64,000 nucleotides of DNA from Elysia crispata (taxonomy: Eukaryota > Mollusca > Gastropoda > Plakobranchidae). A program made the position numbers and the translations under genes. The notes beneath the pieces are model-generated. The model saw only the letters and a program-made list of their open reading frames with translations, was not told where the DNA came from and ran no database searches. Every line of letters starts with the position of its first letter. Position 1 is the first letter of the stretch. Shown one piece after another: positions 26,240 through 38,500 of the stretch. The DNA lies in contig JAWDGP010004964.1 of assembly GCA_033675545.1 (NCBI GenBank), positions 612,501 to 676,500 of the forward strand. The letters run 5' to 3'.

Positions 26240-28001
26240 TTTACAGGGCTACAGCCAACAAATTTACAAATAAGAGAAAATTATCATAGTAGCTACTGAC
26301 AACATAAGCATACATATCATAACTCTCATATTAAAACTATGATGCTTGTACAAAATAACAGAAAATGTTTGTTTCATGAATTATCGAAGTTTGGCTTAAT
26401 GTTTTTCATGCAATCCAACCTCTGGTAAACGATCCTGAAGTGTAGTTCGTTCAGCTAAGAGTCCATCCATTGACTCAAAGTAGCTTTTTTCAACACCAAT
26501 GAAAGCCTGTGAAATAACCCCAGCAGCATGAGTGTAACTATACTTGGTCTTACAAAGAAGCTCAAAGAGTTAGATTTTTTAAAATGTAATTAATCACACA
26601 GCTGTTTTCCATTCTGCAGTAATAAAAAAAGATTGATGGTGCGATACTTTCACTGATAAAAAAAGTATGATGAAAAGAAGCTTTGCTTGAAAGTGTGAAG
26701 AGAAGAAGTTTTGCTTAAAGCATGCATGTTTCCACAACACTGAGTTAAACACGATAAGTTAGAAAATAGAAGGCACAATGGTTATCACTACAGTCCCTTT
26801 TCCATTAAGTTCCAAAATTGTATAATCTTTATAAGTATGCCTATTAGTATTTCTGAGCAAAGATCACAAATTGGATAGGAGTTGAAATATAAAATCATAG
26901 CATATTTTTCAAATATTTAAGAGCTTTGCTAAATTTGGATTAAACTGTATGGGATGCTGCCAAAAAAGTTTAAATGAAAATAATCATGATGTCTACTTCA
27001 GTGCACAGGTAGTTAGCAATGTTTTTTTTTCCCCTATTAAAAAATTCAGTCTCAAACAATAGGTATAACCACAAAATGTCCATTAAAATATGTTTCGCAA
27101 TTGTGTGAAGTCATATTTTAAAAAAAAACCACAAAAAAAAAACTACAGTGACATAAAAAGAAGACAAAAGATAGTTACAAAAAAAATGAAAAGTAACTTA
27201 GATTTATCATTACTTGCTTCAAGGCTTCCTGCACTTCTGCATCTGAAAAGTTAGGCTGGAGCTGTCCCAGAAGCAACTCAGCTGGAATTCTCTGAGCAGC
27301 AAAATCTGCAACTCTTGTTCCATTGTGACCATCAAACACTCCATAAAGGAAACATGAGTCATGCCTGGAATTTGAGAAAATCAAAATAGTCTTTCTTGCA
27401 AACTATAGACTTGAATATAAGAAACAAGTTTTTATCTAAATTTAACAGTACAAAAAAAAATTTTGAAGAAGCACAAATGAGTCACAAATTCTATCAATTC
27501 CTTCCTTTATCCCTACCAATTCTCTCTTTTCGTCTACGTTCATCTTAAGTTATAAAACTGATCCAGTGAATATTGTCCTTGGCAGAACAGAAAAAAGTGA
27601 AGTTCATAGGACCACAGCTTTGCAAAATGTTTCTGGTACCACATCTGATATCTTACACAACTGATTTATGAACAGAGACCAACATTCTTTTACCAATCTC
27701 ATTCTCAAACAAAACTAAACACCAGTTGCGCTGTTCATGCTTTAAACAAACCTGCCTGTCTCAATACTAGTCCTTGTTTTTATTATAGACCAATTCAGCA
27801 ACAAGTTCCCACAATCTTCAAGTCAGAAGTTTTTTTTCAAGTCAGAGGTTTTTTTTCAATAGCCGTGATTGAGCTTATTTCAGTTAGCCATGACAGAGGC
27901 ATTTACTGATTTAGGTCAAATTTTTAACTCTCCATTGGAAAGGTCTCAAAATGTCTATTCAATCATGTTATCATGCTTCATTGAAGCAGCTTTAGAAAAA
28001 A

Positions 28002-28036
<35 letters not shown>

Positions 28037-29537
28037 AAACAATTTCTGAAAATTGAAGAGGGAGGATGTTTCTATCACCTTCACATCGCTGAATTTAATA
28101 ATGAAATCCAATTACAAATTGTGCTCCATTCAACGCCTTTACAACACATAATTTACACAAAAATTGTTCAAGCACCTCAGGAGACAGCAAAATCAGCTTA
28201 TTTCTTCAGATATACAGCATAATTGAGTTTGTGTCATCTTGTCACAAAATGCAGGAAGTATGGAGAAATGTCACAAAGCACTTACTCTTTGGTCATAGGT
28301 AAGAGCGCAAGAGCGACACTCTTTCTTTTCCTAGTTATCCCTCCCACTGCTTACTCTAACCAGGGTGTATCAAGCGTGATATGTCATCTAAGATTATATG
28401 ATGTCTTAAGTGACAAATGTGCATGACAAAAGGACTTGCTAATGGACAGATGTCTGTCTCAGTTCATTGCTACTTGAGATCATCTATGGGTGAGTGCAGC
28501 TTTTGTTTGCTTTATTATTTGATAAAATGCATACACAACAAAGTGATCTCAGGTCTTTTTTGCATATAGTACCCATCTAACAGAATGGAATTGAGAGTCA
28601 CATACCAATGATATGGACTCCAACGTGCAAAGAATGTCTTTGCAGATATCAAGATGGAAGTTTTACTCTGGTAAAACTTATTTTTTTACAATTGACCCCA
28701 ACAAAGTTTTAAGATTTTTGATTGGCAAACAAGCTTCAGGTTTAATCCTTGACCCCATCATGTGATGTATAAGTCAGATTCCATCTTACCATGGCTTGAG
28801 GAAGGGCTGCCATTTTGAATAAGATTCTAGATGCCCAATCATAGAAATGAGGTATGCCCAATCATAGAAATGAGGTATAACTACCCTTGCTCTTTTGACT
28901 TTGGTAACTATTTAGGGTTCCATAATCATTAGAAGAAGAGTGCAATCTACATTATTTATGTGAACCTGACTACTAATTCACTACAATATTAATATTCAAT
29001 TTTTGCCAAAGGTAGAACATGTCTGAAAAAAATATATTTTTGCTCAAGTCTAACCTACTAATGGCTTGAGTGGGCCTTTTTGTATTCATAAGAGATCAAA
29101 TACACTAAAGGAAGCAGAACTCAGCATGGGTCAATAATAAATTTTGCAAACCGGAAATGAAAGTTTCTGTCCTCAAATGCATGTGCCTCCCTTCGATTTC
29201 CATCTTCCCTGTATATCTGATTGGTTGATAAACCAACACCTGATAGGTGACATACAGGCAAATCATCTGTCCAACTCAAGGCTGGGTCCTGTTGATTATC
29301 ATAAATGAGGAATAGTTGAATGTTTATGACAAAATACAAATATCATTGAAGCAATATAGTTTGTAATCATAAAAAAACATTTAAACTTCAGTTTCATTTC
29401 TATGATATGTACTGGCCACACTTATTACTTACCTAGGCTTTTCAAGTAAATGAAAAATATGAAAAATCAGTATGGGCTTTAAAATTATTTGGGAAGTTAC
29501 AAAAAAAAATCTTCTTTCACCATACCTGCATTTTCAT
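21479..29537 (-). CDS. TAB1: TAB1, TAK1-binding protein 1 (PP2C-fold adaptor), eight exons, complete
   Basis: Coding exons in transcription order are 29537-29526, 29288-29152, 27364-27214, 26506-26420, 25635-25497, 24804-24576, 23380-22684 and 21619-21479. They join in frame to 530 aa (human TAB1 has 504). TAB1 binds and activates the kinase TAK1 in TGF-beta, IL-1 and innate immune signalling. The N-terminus carries SWTDDLPVCHLSGVG (residues 9-23), close to human TAB1. The PP2C-like domain spans about 12-356. Landmarks are FED (42-44), VFDGHNG (59-65), EISGG (153-157), VGDTRA (175-180), MSDGL (281-285) and DDITLLVRNF (350-359). A Ser/Pro-rich linker follows (about 363-475). The C-terminal TAK1-binding motif is YVDFSEW (488-494), human YVDFAEF. 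Exon 1 codes only M-K-M-Q, with an in-frame stop four codons upstream. The last intron is GC-AG. Unlike human TAB1, most PP2C metal-binding acidic residues are present. Confidence 0.93.
21620..22683 (-). other. GC-AG intron in TAB1
   Basis: On the minus strand exon 7 ends AAG and the intron begins GCAAGT, the strong GC-donor context (AG|GCAAGT). The acceptor is TTTCAG before exon 8. Only this join keeps phase 0 and yields DGKVKAYVDFSEW, which parallels human DGRVEPYVDFAEF. The nearby GT (in gcaagtaat) would leave phase 1 and break the frame. Confidence 0.85.
24120..24210. repeat. imperfect ATT/ATC trinucleotide repeat
   Basis: Degenerate TTA/TCA triplets within the TAB1 intron between exons 6 and 7. 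A simple repeat with interruptions. Confidence 0.8.
25199..25368. repeat. 58-base tandem repeat, three copies
   Basis: The motif starting CTAGAAA begins at 25204, 25262 and 25320, giving a period of 58 bases and about three copies with few differences. Each unit contains gtctataatttattaattat. It lies in the TAB1 intron between exons 5 and 6. Confidence 0.9.
25791..26111. mobile_element. fold-back (inverted-repeat) element with 104-base arms
   Basis: The left arm 25791-25894 and right arm 26008-26111 are reverse complements over about 104 bases with about two mismatches. They flank a 113-base spacer (25895-26007). The arms contain a smaller nested hairpin-like motif, gcggaggacaaagctgttgc followed by CTGTCCTCCGC. 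Both outer sides abut AT-rich or AT-repeat sequence (25771-25793 and 26166-26236). The spacer recurs in reverse orientation at 28368-28478. It is probably a MITE or fold-back element inserted in the TAB1 intron between exons 4 and 5. No superfamily could be assigned. Confidence 0.75.
26166..26236. repeat. AT dinucleotide microsatellite
   Basis: About 35 uninterrupted TA units just beyond the fold-back element in a TAB1 intron. Confidence 0.95.
28368..28478. repeat. second copy of the fold-back element core, reverse orientation
   Basis: Over about 110 bases this is the reverse complement of the spacer at 25895-26007 with about one mismatch (tcatgg versus taatgg). It includes gcgtgatatgtcatctaaga and gcatgacaaaaggacttgct. 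The 104-base arms are absent here. It lies in the TAB1 intron between exons 2 and 3, in mirror orientation to the first copy. Confidence 0.85.
28831..28878. repeat. 24-base tandem duplication
   Basis: The unit atgcccaatcatagaaatga plus GGT is present twice in a row with no difference, inside a TAB1 intron. Confidence 0.85.
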
Positions 29538-31500
29538 ATAAGTTGTATTTCAGATCACTGTGAGTGAATCCTTGTCCACAGCAACAGATGTAAGCAATTG
29601 GTCATGTTTTGGAAGGCAAGCTAAAATAATTTCAAAATAAAAACTGGATGGTTAACATCATGTTCCAAAAACAATTCAGTTTTAAAAGCATTACAAACTT
29701 TGCATTGCCACTAGAATATGTTCGAGTGTTTATGTAACTTGTCGCAGTGTGGGGAACAGATAGATTCATTTGTCATGGTAAGAATTTTCTGATTAAAATG
29801 GGATTCATATAATCATCAGGGATATTCTAGGGATGTACATCAGGGTCAGATTTAGGACATGATAAGGTTAAATGGTTAATGAGGAATGCGATTATAAGGG
29901 TCACTGAAAAGGACTACATTTTGAATAGCTTATATATATATGCTAAAGAAAAAGTGATAAATTTATTTTTAAAAAAAAACTTTAACACCTTAAATTTACA
30001 ATGATAACTTATGTTTTAGATTCTAGTTGTATATTTTTTGTTATTGGTAATAATAGCTCCATTGTAAACAGAAAAGCCAGCTTTTAAAAAAATTGATTTA
30101 ATAAAGTCTAAGGAATATCATTTTCTCATAATTTCAATGATAAGTACAATAATATGCATGTATACCTCCTGAAACATCTATATCAAAATATTCTTTGATG
30201 AAGGAGCCTTCATTTCTACCTGGGAAGAGAAACTCAGCCTTAATTGTAATAGGGACAATGTCTTTTTCAAGGTATCCTGATGGTTTGATGTTTGTTTTTG
30301 GCTATTTATAGATGCCTAAGAACTAACCTTAACTGCTTAAGGGGTAGCTTGTTAAGATGTTAAAGCGAAGTAGCTCTTTACAATTTTAGCACAGTTTTAT
30401 GGGTTACTTTTGTCCGAAACTGGGGGTAAGGATGCAATTTTACTCTGAAGTTCAATTTAAAGTTGTTTAGTAAAAGGACTTAGTTGTTTTGTAGAATTGT
30501 TTGAATAACTATACCTTTAAGTTTAACTTCAGTATATTTGGTTCAGCAATAGTTATTGCACCTACTAGAAATCTGACTAAAAGCATCAAAACAATGTCAA
30601 AGATGGTTTAAGGGAGATTGATCTGTAGATTTTGATTTTTTTCAACTTATTTCATTATAATTGTGCAATTTTCAATCTTTGTATTTATATTAACTATAAT
30701 CATCTCTCTCTATCTTTTTCATATCATAATCTCTCATTAAAGTTTTTTTTCTTTGCTTCTTTGATTACATTTTTAAAAATATCTTTTGTTTCCTGACAGC
30801 TTAGATCCTTGCAACTGTTAGGCTATTTTGTTTTGGATTAAATGCATATTTTTCTTATTTTATATTTATTTCAACTACTATCATTTGTCCATATCCAACC
30901 TTTTCTTTTTTCCTCTCTATGTTTCTGTCTCTCCCTCTTTATGTTTTTTTATTTATAGTTTCTATGTCTTTTGTTCCTCTTAGACTTTAATCGTTCATTG
31001 AGACTAAATGTTTGAGAGGGATATCAATAAGTAATTTCTGTGACAAGAAGGAATATGTGTAGGCACACAGAAAAACCCCTAGGGTGTCGCTTGGTCTAGT
31101 TTCTATGTCTTTTGTTCCTCTCAGACTTTAATGGTTCATTGAGACTAAATTTAAGTCAATTTTCAAGTCCAACTTAAAAAAATGGAAAAATAATTTCCTT
31201 AGAAACTCCATTCATATATATGTTTTCATTCCAAGTAGTTTTATTTGTTTCTGAAATATCTAACCTTTTGAATTAAATGATTTTGTGAAACCACTTCAGA
31301 TCAGATTTGTGACATTAACTCTTGCAGTTTTAACAGTTTCAGTGGCCATTTCCTCAAAACAACACTTTCCCAACTTTTGATCGAAACAATATAGAACTCT
31401 CAAATGAAAAGCAAAATGCTCAGGATTGTTTACAGAGTGTACAAAATATTGAAAATTCTTGAAATATTTTTAACTATCATACACTAACGTGTATAATCTC
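29538..31500. other. 5' flank of TAB1
   Basis: No further coding exon is supported upstream of the TAB1 ATG. A direct duplication of about 54 bases lies here (30955-31008 and 31098-31151), beginning tagtttctatgtcttttgtt. A non-coding first exon may lie further upstream, possibly near the AGATCT cluster. This was not resolved. Confidence 0.4.
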
Positions 31501-31534
31501 ATTTGATTTGTAAGAAAATATCGAGATTATCCTT

Positions 31535-31539
31535 TTCTT

Positions 31540-31575
<36 letters not shown>

Positions 31576-31597
31576 CCCCCCCCCCCCTTTTTTTTTT
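31535..31597. repeat. CT repeat followed by C and T runs
   Basis: An interrupted TCTC repeat leads into about 11 C residues and then about 10 T residues. Confidence 0.9.
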
Positions 31598-31649
31598 TAA
31601 AAAGGGGAAGGGGGTGGCTTGAAAATCAAAGTGGACGCCGTTAACGTTA

Positions 31650-32000
31650 CGGTCTAGATCTGCTTGATTCTTTCTAATTTCGGTTCCATCAGATCTTGGC
31701 ATCTCTCACTTCAACTACAGCAGACTTCAATTTGCTAAACTACTAAACTAAAGCCTTGATATATCCTGGTGAAAATTACAGGTTCTACATTGATCTAATA
31801 TCTCGGACTAATTAGATCTAGGCCTAGATCTGTAAAAAAAAATGTTGAACATATTCAAATCTTAGATATAGATCTGGTTGTTTACCTAAGATATAGATTA
31901 GATCTAGATACTAGATCTCGTTATCTATATGTAGATTCTAGATCTTGAGCCTCAATGCTTTTGTTTTGATAGAATGCTTCCTCCCAGATCTTCTGTGTTC
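31650..32000. other. cluster of AGATCT palindromes between TAB1 and the P450 cluster
   Basis: At least nine AGATCT hexamers fall in about 350 bases, several extended to CTAGATCT or AGATCTAG. A hexamer would be expected about once in 4 kb by chance. The cluster is followed at 32054-32129 by a CTA repeat. Its role is unknown; it might be a divergent 5' region, an old satellite-like repeat or a transposon edge. Confidence 0.6.
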
Positions 32001-32053
32001 CGTACAAATTTCCGGAGTACAAATTTTACTTGACTCAAGGCCGAATCTATCTT

Positions 32054-32129
<76 letters not shown>
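32054..32129. repeat. CTA trinucleotide microsatellite
   Basis: About 25 CTA/ACT units preceded by cttcta. Confidence 0.95.
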
Positions 32130-32759
32130 CACTAATATTTCTTCTACCGCAGAAAAGGATTTAATTTTTTTTTTCGTCATCCTTTTGCTTCATATAATTT
32201 AAGAGCAATCAAATTGTGATTACAAACTGTTACTTGGGTATCATAACTAGTCCTTTTATTTATGAGATATTAGAAGGATGCAGTACTCAAAATGATGTAC
32301 TATAATAATATTTATTTGTGTTGGTTTTAAAAACGAATGAGTGAGATAAAGAGAGGATGAGGAAGAGACAAGCAAAAGAGAGCCTTACTAACAAATTACA
32401 TGGATAAAAGAAAGAGTATTTGTATTTTTATTTCATCCATCTCTGACCCCGCATTATATCATTATATAAAACCACACATTACAACACGTATTACTACCAC
32501 CATAAGCAAGTACGATTTAAAAAAAAAATCAGTTTCATTTGATGGTCTTGCAAAGGTTAAAGAATGCAATTTTTGTAGCCGAAGCCTTTTCTTGTGCATT
32601 GAGTATAATGATATAGGAATTGTATATGACGGACCTTGAGAAAGAGACAATAATGATCATTGTAATAAGGATGAATCAGTGCTAGTTTTTAAACAGGAAG
32701 AAATAATTCCAGATATCATAATAATCGATGGCTTTGGAAAAAAATACTAATGCTTGTAA

Positions 32760-32762
<3 letters not shown>

Positions 32763-32799
<37 letters not shown>
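32763..32799. repeat. AT microsatellite
   Basis: About 18 AT units in the intergenic stretch between TAB1 and P450 copy A. Confidence 0.95.
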
Positions 32800-32802
<3 letters not shown>

Positions 32803-33923
32803 CTTGAATATGTTCATTTACAATGATTTCTTTCATTTTCACTCTTTCTAAATCCTTTTTACACATTCTAATGAATGTTCTAGTGACGCCAAATAAGATC
32901 AGAAGAACTTTTCATGCTCTCAGAGTCTTACAAGTAATAAATTTGTTCTTTTTGTCGCTTTCTGGTTCACTTTTTGTCTGTCTGTCTGTCTTACTCTAGG
33001 CCTACCTCTCCCGTTTTTTCCCTTCCAATCATCCCTCTCTCTTTCTCTTTTTTTCCCCCTCGATGAATAAAGCAAGAAAATTAAGCAAAATAAATTCTGA
33101 TACACCAGTCAATAAGGATAGGCGAATCTCATAAAATGGGAAGGTGTACAAAAAATGAAGGCTACAACAATGTTGCAATTTGCTGTACATCATTCGATTG
33201 AAGTTTTTCCATCTTCATCAAATCTCTTCCCGTTTTTATTTTCTTTCAACATAATTATCTTCTTTACTCGATAACTGAAGCCGTTCTTTTTGCCTACCAG
33301 TACATTTACCACCGCTGGTCGCAGATAGAGCTAGCTGTCTGCAAGAAACGATAAAGTGAATTCTAAACCCTACTTGTATCAGAAGTGATAGGCGTATGCT
33401 TGAAAAAGACGCATGCATATGTATTATCAACACTCATAAACTATGTAATGGAATCAGATAATTTATAGAGATAAGTACAGAAGTTAAGAGTAATAAATAA
33501 AAAAATGAAAATCACTGTATGCCACATAGCGACCATTTCGTCCATCTAGATAACACTTACATTTAATTTTGAGCCTTTAAAGATGTCTTTAAGAGGTTTT
33601 TATGTTAGAACTGTTGTTTCTCAAGCTATGTAATATCATTCTGCTCCAAACTAAAAACTAGACTTTATTTATTAGAGAGATAGAGAGACAGAGACAGAGA
33701 CAGACACAAAGACGCAAAAACATACAGGCACACAGACAGCAGACTGATGAACAGAGATATTGCTAAAACACTAGAAAACAATAAATTTAAATCTATTTAA
33801 AATGTTTCCAAACTCATTTAAAGGCTATTTTGTATTTAAACGATAATGATCGTTTTATAGGATCTTTTCATAGATCAATATATTTCACAAAATTAGCTAA
33901 TCAATAAAATATTATTTCGCCTT

Positions 33924-34031
<108 letters not shown>

Positions 34032-34419
34032 TACATACAGGCAACGACACCAACAGTTGAAAAGTTAGGCCTATAGTCCGTGATATAATTATTAGTCTGT
34101 GGTGTCACAGATGCGCAGATTATCCGTCTCCGTGTGCACTGACCACTAGTGACCAGTCCTGTCTGCTCGACGTTCACCCAGACAGAAGAATGTAATCTTA
34201 TGCCACGGACATCATCACTAACTTGTTTGTGATGTTTATGTGAAACTGAATAAATCCCAGAAAACCTAAGGAGGCCAGCAAATTTTGGTTTTTACTGTGA
34301 ATCAAAATATCTATAGTAGATCTTTTTTTTTACTCTGAATCAAAATATTTATCGTAGGTCTATGATAATGTAATATTTAGCAAGCATTCCATAATTTAAA
34401 TTGAAACATGATTTCTTGA

Positions 34420-34991
<572 letters not shown>

Positions 34992-35182
34992 GACATCAAT
35001 AATGATTAATAATGTTTTGTTGCTGCTGCAGTTTTTTGTTTCTAGGAAAGTAGTGGATTATTCAGTGTAAGATCCAAGCAAATGGAGGCTTGCTTTAAAA
35101 ATCAAAATTTTTCTTGCTCTCAAATATTTAAGTATCAGAGTAATTGATGTTGTTTGGAAAAGAAAAAGGTACAGCAGCACAG

Positions 35183-35192
35183 TATATAAAAA
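35183..35192 (+). promoter_or_regulatory. possible TATA box of P450 copy A
   Basis: TATATAAAAA lies about 370 bases before the ATG of copy A. No initiator or transcript evidence is available, so this is only a candidate. Confidence 0.2.
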
Positions 35193-35557
35193 GTATAAAT
35201 TTTTCAAAGATTCAAAAAGTTAATTCATTCTTCAGTTGACTAAACCTTATTATTATTGCATAAATTTTTCTGGCTTTTTCAGAATTTTCATTTGCACTAC
35301 TTCACTTGTGCATAAATGATTTTCTTGTAGTCAGTAAAATCCCTCAAAAGCTACTCATATTTGGTATAATTTTGCAAATTAAATTGCTGATTTTTATTTT
35401 GAAAACCAGGTGACCCCTGTGGACGTCTCAAAATCCTTTCCGGAAAAAATTTAATAAAAGATATAATTTAGGTCTTCACTCCAGTCCCTTACTGTAAACT
35501 TAACAAATCCAATAAGTAATCAGGAGAGCTACAGAGAAAGTTTCATTAAATTGCAAT

Positions 35558-38500
35558 ATGCTGCTTAATTTGGTGAACAGTTTTGTACAACTGGTGGAAC
35601 AATGTTCAGTAACAACTAAAATTATTGCTGCCACTACTATCATCGCAGTCTTTATTAGATTGATTACTAGCAAGAGATACAAACTGCCACCAGGCCCACG
35701 ACCACTTCCTCTTCTTGGAAACATATTGGGTAAGATTCAAAAACTTTTTTAAATAAAATCCGTCTTTACATTTCGAGTCATTGAAAAATTTTGTAGATCA
35801 TTGTATATGTCTCTCATTTTCAACCCAAAATCTACATGACTCTTTGATGAAAATGTGATCGAAAGAAATTGATGCTTAAGCTTGTTTCCTCATCATAATG
35901 TAAATCATGTTCATATTTATTGGGGAAAAATGTGAGCATTTATCAATCAACACAGGTGGTTGCCAAGATTGCAATCTTTGCCTTATAATCTATGCTCGGT
36001 TTCCTTTTTTTTTTTTTAAAGCATTAAATCATGTAAAGAATCAATGAGACAAACAAAGGAAATGGTTGAAAATTTTTAGCTTCTTATGAATAATCCACAT
36101 AAAACTTCTCTAGCCTCAAAATAAATGATTCTGTTATCTGCTTATTTGGAATGTAGTATGGACAATAATACCAGAATAATGTCTCTCGCTAAAGACAGCC
36201 AAATTATTTAATTTTTTTTCCTTGAGGTAGATAGAGATTTAGATAAAACATCTTAATTGAATAATAATATATTTATGTCTAAAAAAAGTCAGAAAAGTTG
36301 AGCACTATTCTGGTTCAGCACTTACTAAAAATACTTTAAACTTTAAAGAGATGATGATGTACAAAAATTGCAGGAGAGCATAATTTACTTTTGTAAACTC
36401 ATAAACTTCTCAATTGGTCTCAAGCACAATCTTGTAACACATGAATAATTGTGACAGGGATCATCCAGTATGAGTGCATTGGTAAGCGCGGAGAAACAAA
36501 AAGATTTGCTTCTCTCACCTTAAAATGAAAGAAATCCTAAAAGAGAAGATCCCTCTTTGTACTATTAACTTGACATTTCAATAAAGCGGTAGGTTTAGGG
36601 TGCCAAGTCCATGCTGCTTGCTCAATCCTAGATCATTTGTCCTTTGCTTTTATGAAAACCATGAAAAGAAAAGAAAGTTTTAGTGTATTGTAATTATGAA
36701 ATATAAATCAAATTGATTAGTAAGTAACTTTTAGGTGTAGTACAGTGCACTCCTGATATATTGACGTGTAAGGGTCCAAAATTTCTACATCGATATAAGA
36801 AAAAGTGGATATAAAGATGTCCATTAATTTAAAAACATTTTTTTTAATTGCGTTATATATACATGTAATTTAAGCCCAGGGTTTTATACTTAAGGGGAAG
36901 CAACCACCAGTAGCTTGTAAACTTTCTGTTATTTTCCTTGTTTTGAAAAATTCGATATACACATGGCTTTCCTCTTGCACATGTACAGACTTCCCTCACC
37001 TCCTCCACTAGATCTAAATTCAACTTTTGGGCGGTGGGTTCTGTAGAGGCAATTGTTGTACTGCAGGCATGATAAGTGTTAGCCTAGTCCTGACTGTCTG
37101 TGCATCACTCTCTAGATTGGAGTTCATCTTTTCAAGGCCCCAAAACACCTACTGTTCAGCCCAGTAGGCTAACCCCTCCACTCCGGTGAATTATTGAATG
37201 AGAAATACTACACTATGAGCCCAATGGTCGCAACACAGTTCACTTCCTCCCACCATACCTCCAGTCACAGTAACTAAGTTACCAGTGCCAAAAGGATTGC
37301 CACTCCCTCTGCAATATATCACACCAGCATGAGGCATTTTGAGAGGGACAAATCACAAAGACGTACTATTGATGTTTATGTAAGAGAAGAGAAGAGAGAG
37401 AGAGTGTCAATATAGGGAACTGTAATTATAGACAGCATATAGGGGAAAAATTTGGACTGGAAAAAGCATGTCAATATAAGAAAAAGTCAATAGATGCGAT
37501 GTCGATATAAGTGGTGTGCACTATATAATATTCACTCTTAAATCAGACGGTCATACATGTAAACATTTACACCTAACATACTTACTTTTCAATAGTTACA
37601 CTTCAATGAACATGTAACCTCATTTACTAAGCCAGGACTAATGAAGTCTTTGTATCTTGTATTCTGATTTCTGTGTTTCAGCCACACAATTTATAAATGC
37701 CTCAGCAGCTGCTGTTTTGTCAAGACAGATGATGATTTTTTTTTTTCAAAGTTTAGAAATGCCTTCTGTCAAACTAGGAATCAAATACAATCTGCAGAGG
37801 GTCAGTGAGGTGAAAGGAAAGGAAACCTACTGCAAGGTATCTAAAAATTTATAATGTGAATTTGAATTTTATACATTTCTAAATTATGTAAATCTTTTCT
37901 TCAGAGCTCAATGGAGTATCACTTCTTGACAAACTGGCTGAGTGGAAGGAAAGATATGGTCCTGTAGTGACCTGTTACATAGGTAAGCATTTTCATAACT
38001 CCTTAAAAGCATAGTTTTCTTTGTGAAGCCCAGATACACCCATCTTTTTAGATTAATTTTGACTTCTAAATACTTTTTTTTTTGTCTTAGAAAAGGCACA
38101 AAAATTTAATGTGGATTTTGGGATCCTAGTCCTAGTTTAATTTCAGGGAACTGTGCAAATTCTGAAACTTAATTAGCAATTTTCAGCTTTGTAAATGAAA
38201 CAATCATGCTCTTGCATTTTATTAATCTCAATTTTACTTTTTGAAAATTTTGACTGCCCTTGTTAAATAAAAATTAATTATTCTTCGAGGTAAATCTTCT
38301 GTATACTAACAGTTTTGCTTAAACAACATCGGACAAATTCCTTTTAATAAAATTTTCAAATTAGGTTGTAGAAAGTGTGAAGATATTGTTTTTCCACCTT
38401 TTCTGAAAAATAAAAATAGTAAATTCTATTTTTAACTTTAAACTTAGGTATACATTTTTTCAAATTTTTAGAAATTAGCTTTAATTTTTGTTTTAATTTT

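Noticed and set aside
31938-32202. Overlapping open frames on both strands with poly-Thr and poly-Val
   Set aside because: They derive from the CTA microsatellite.
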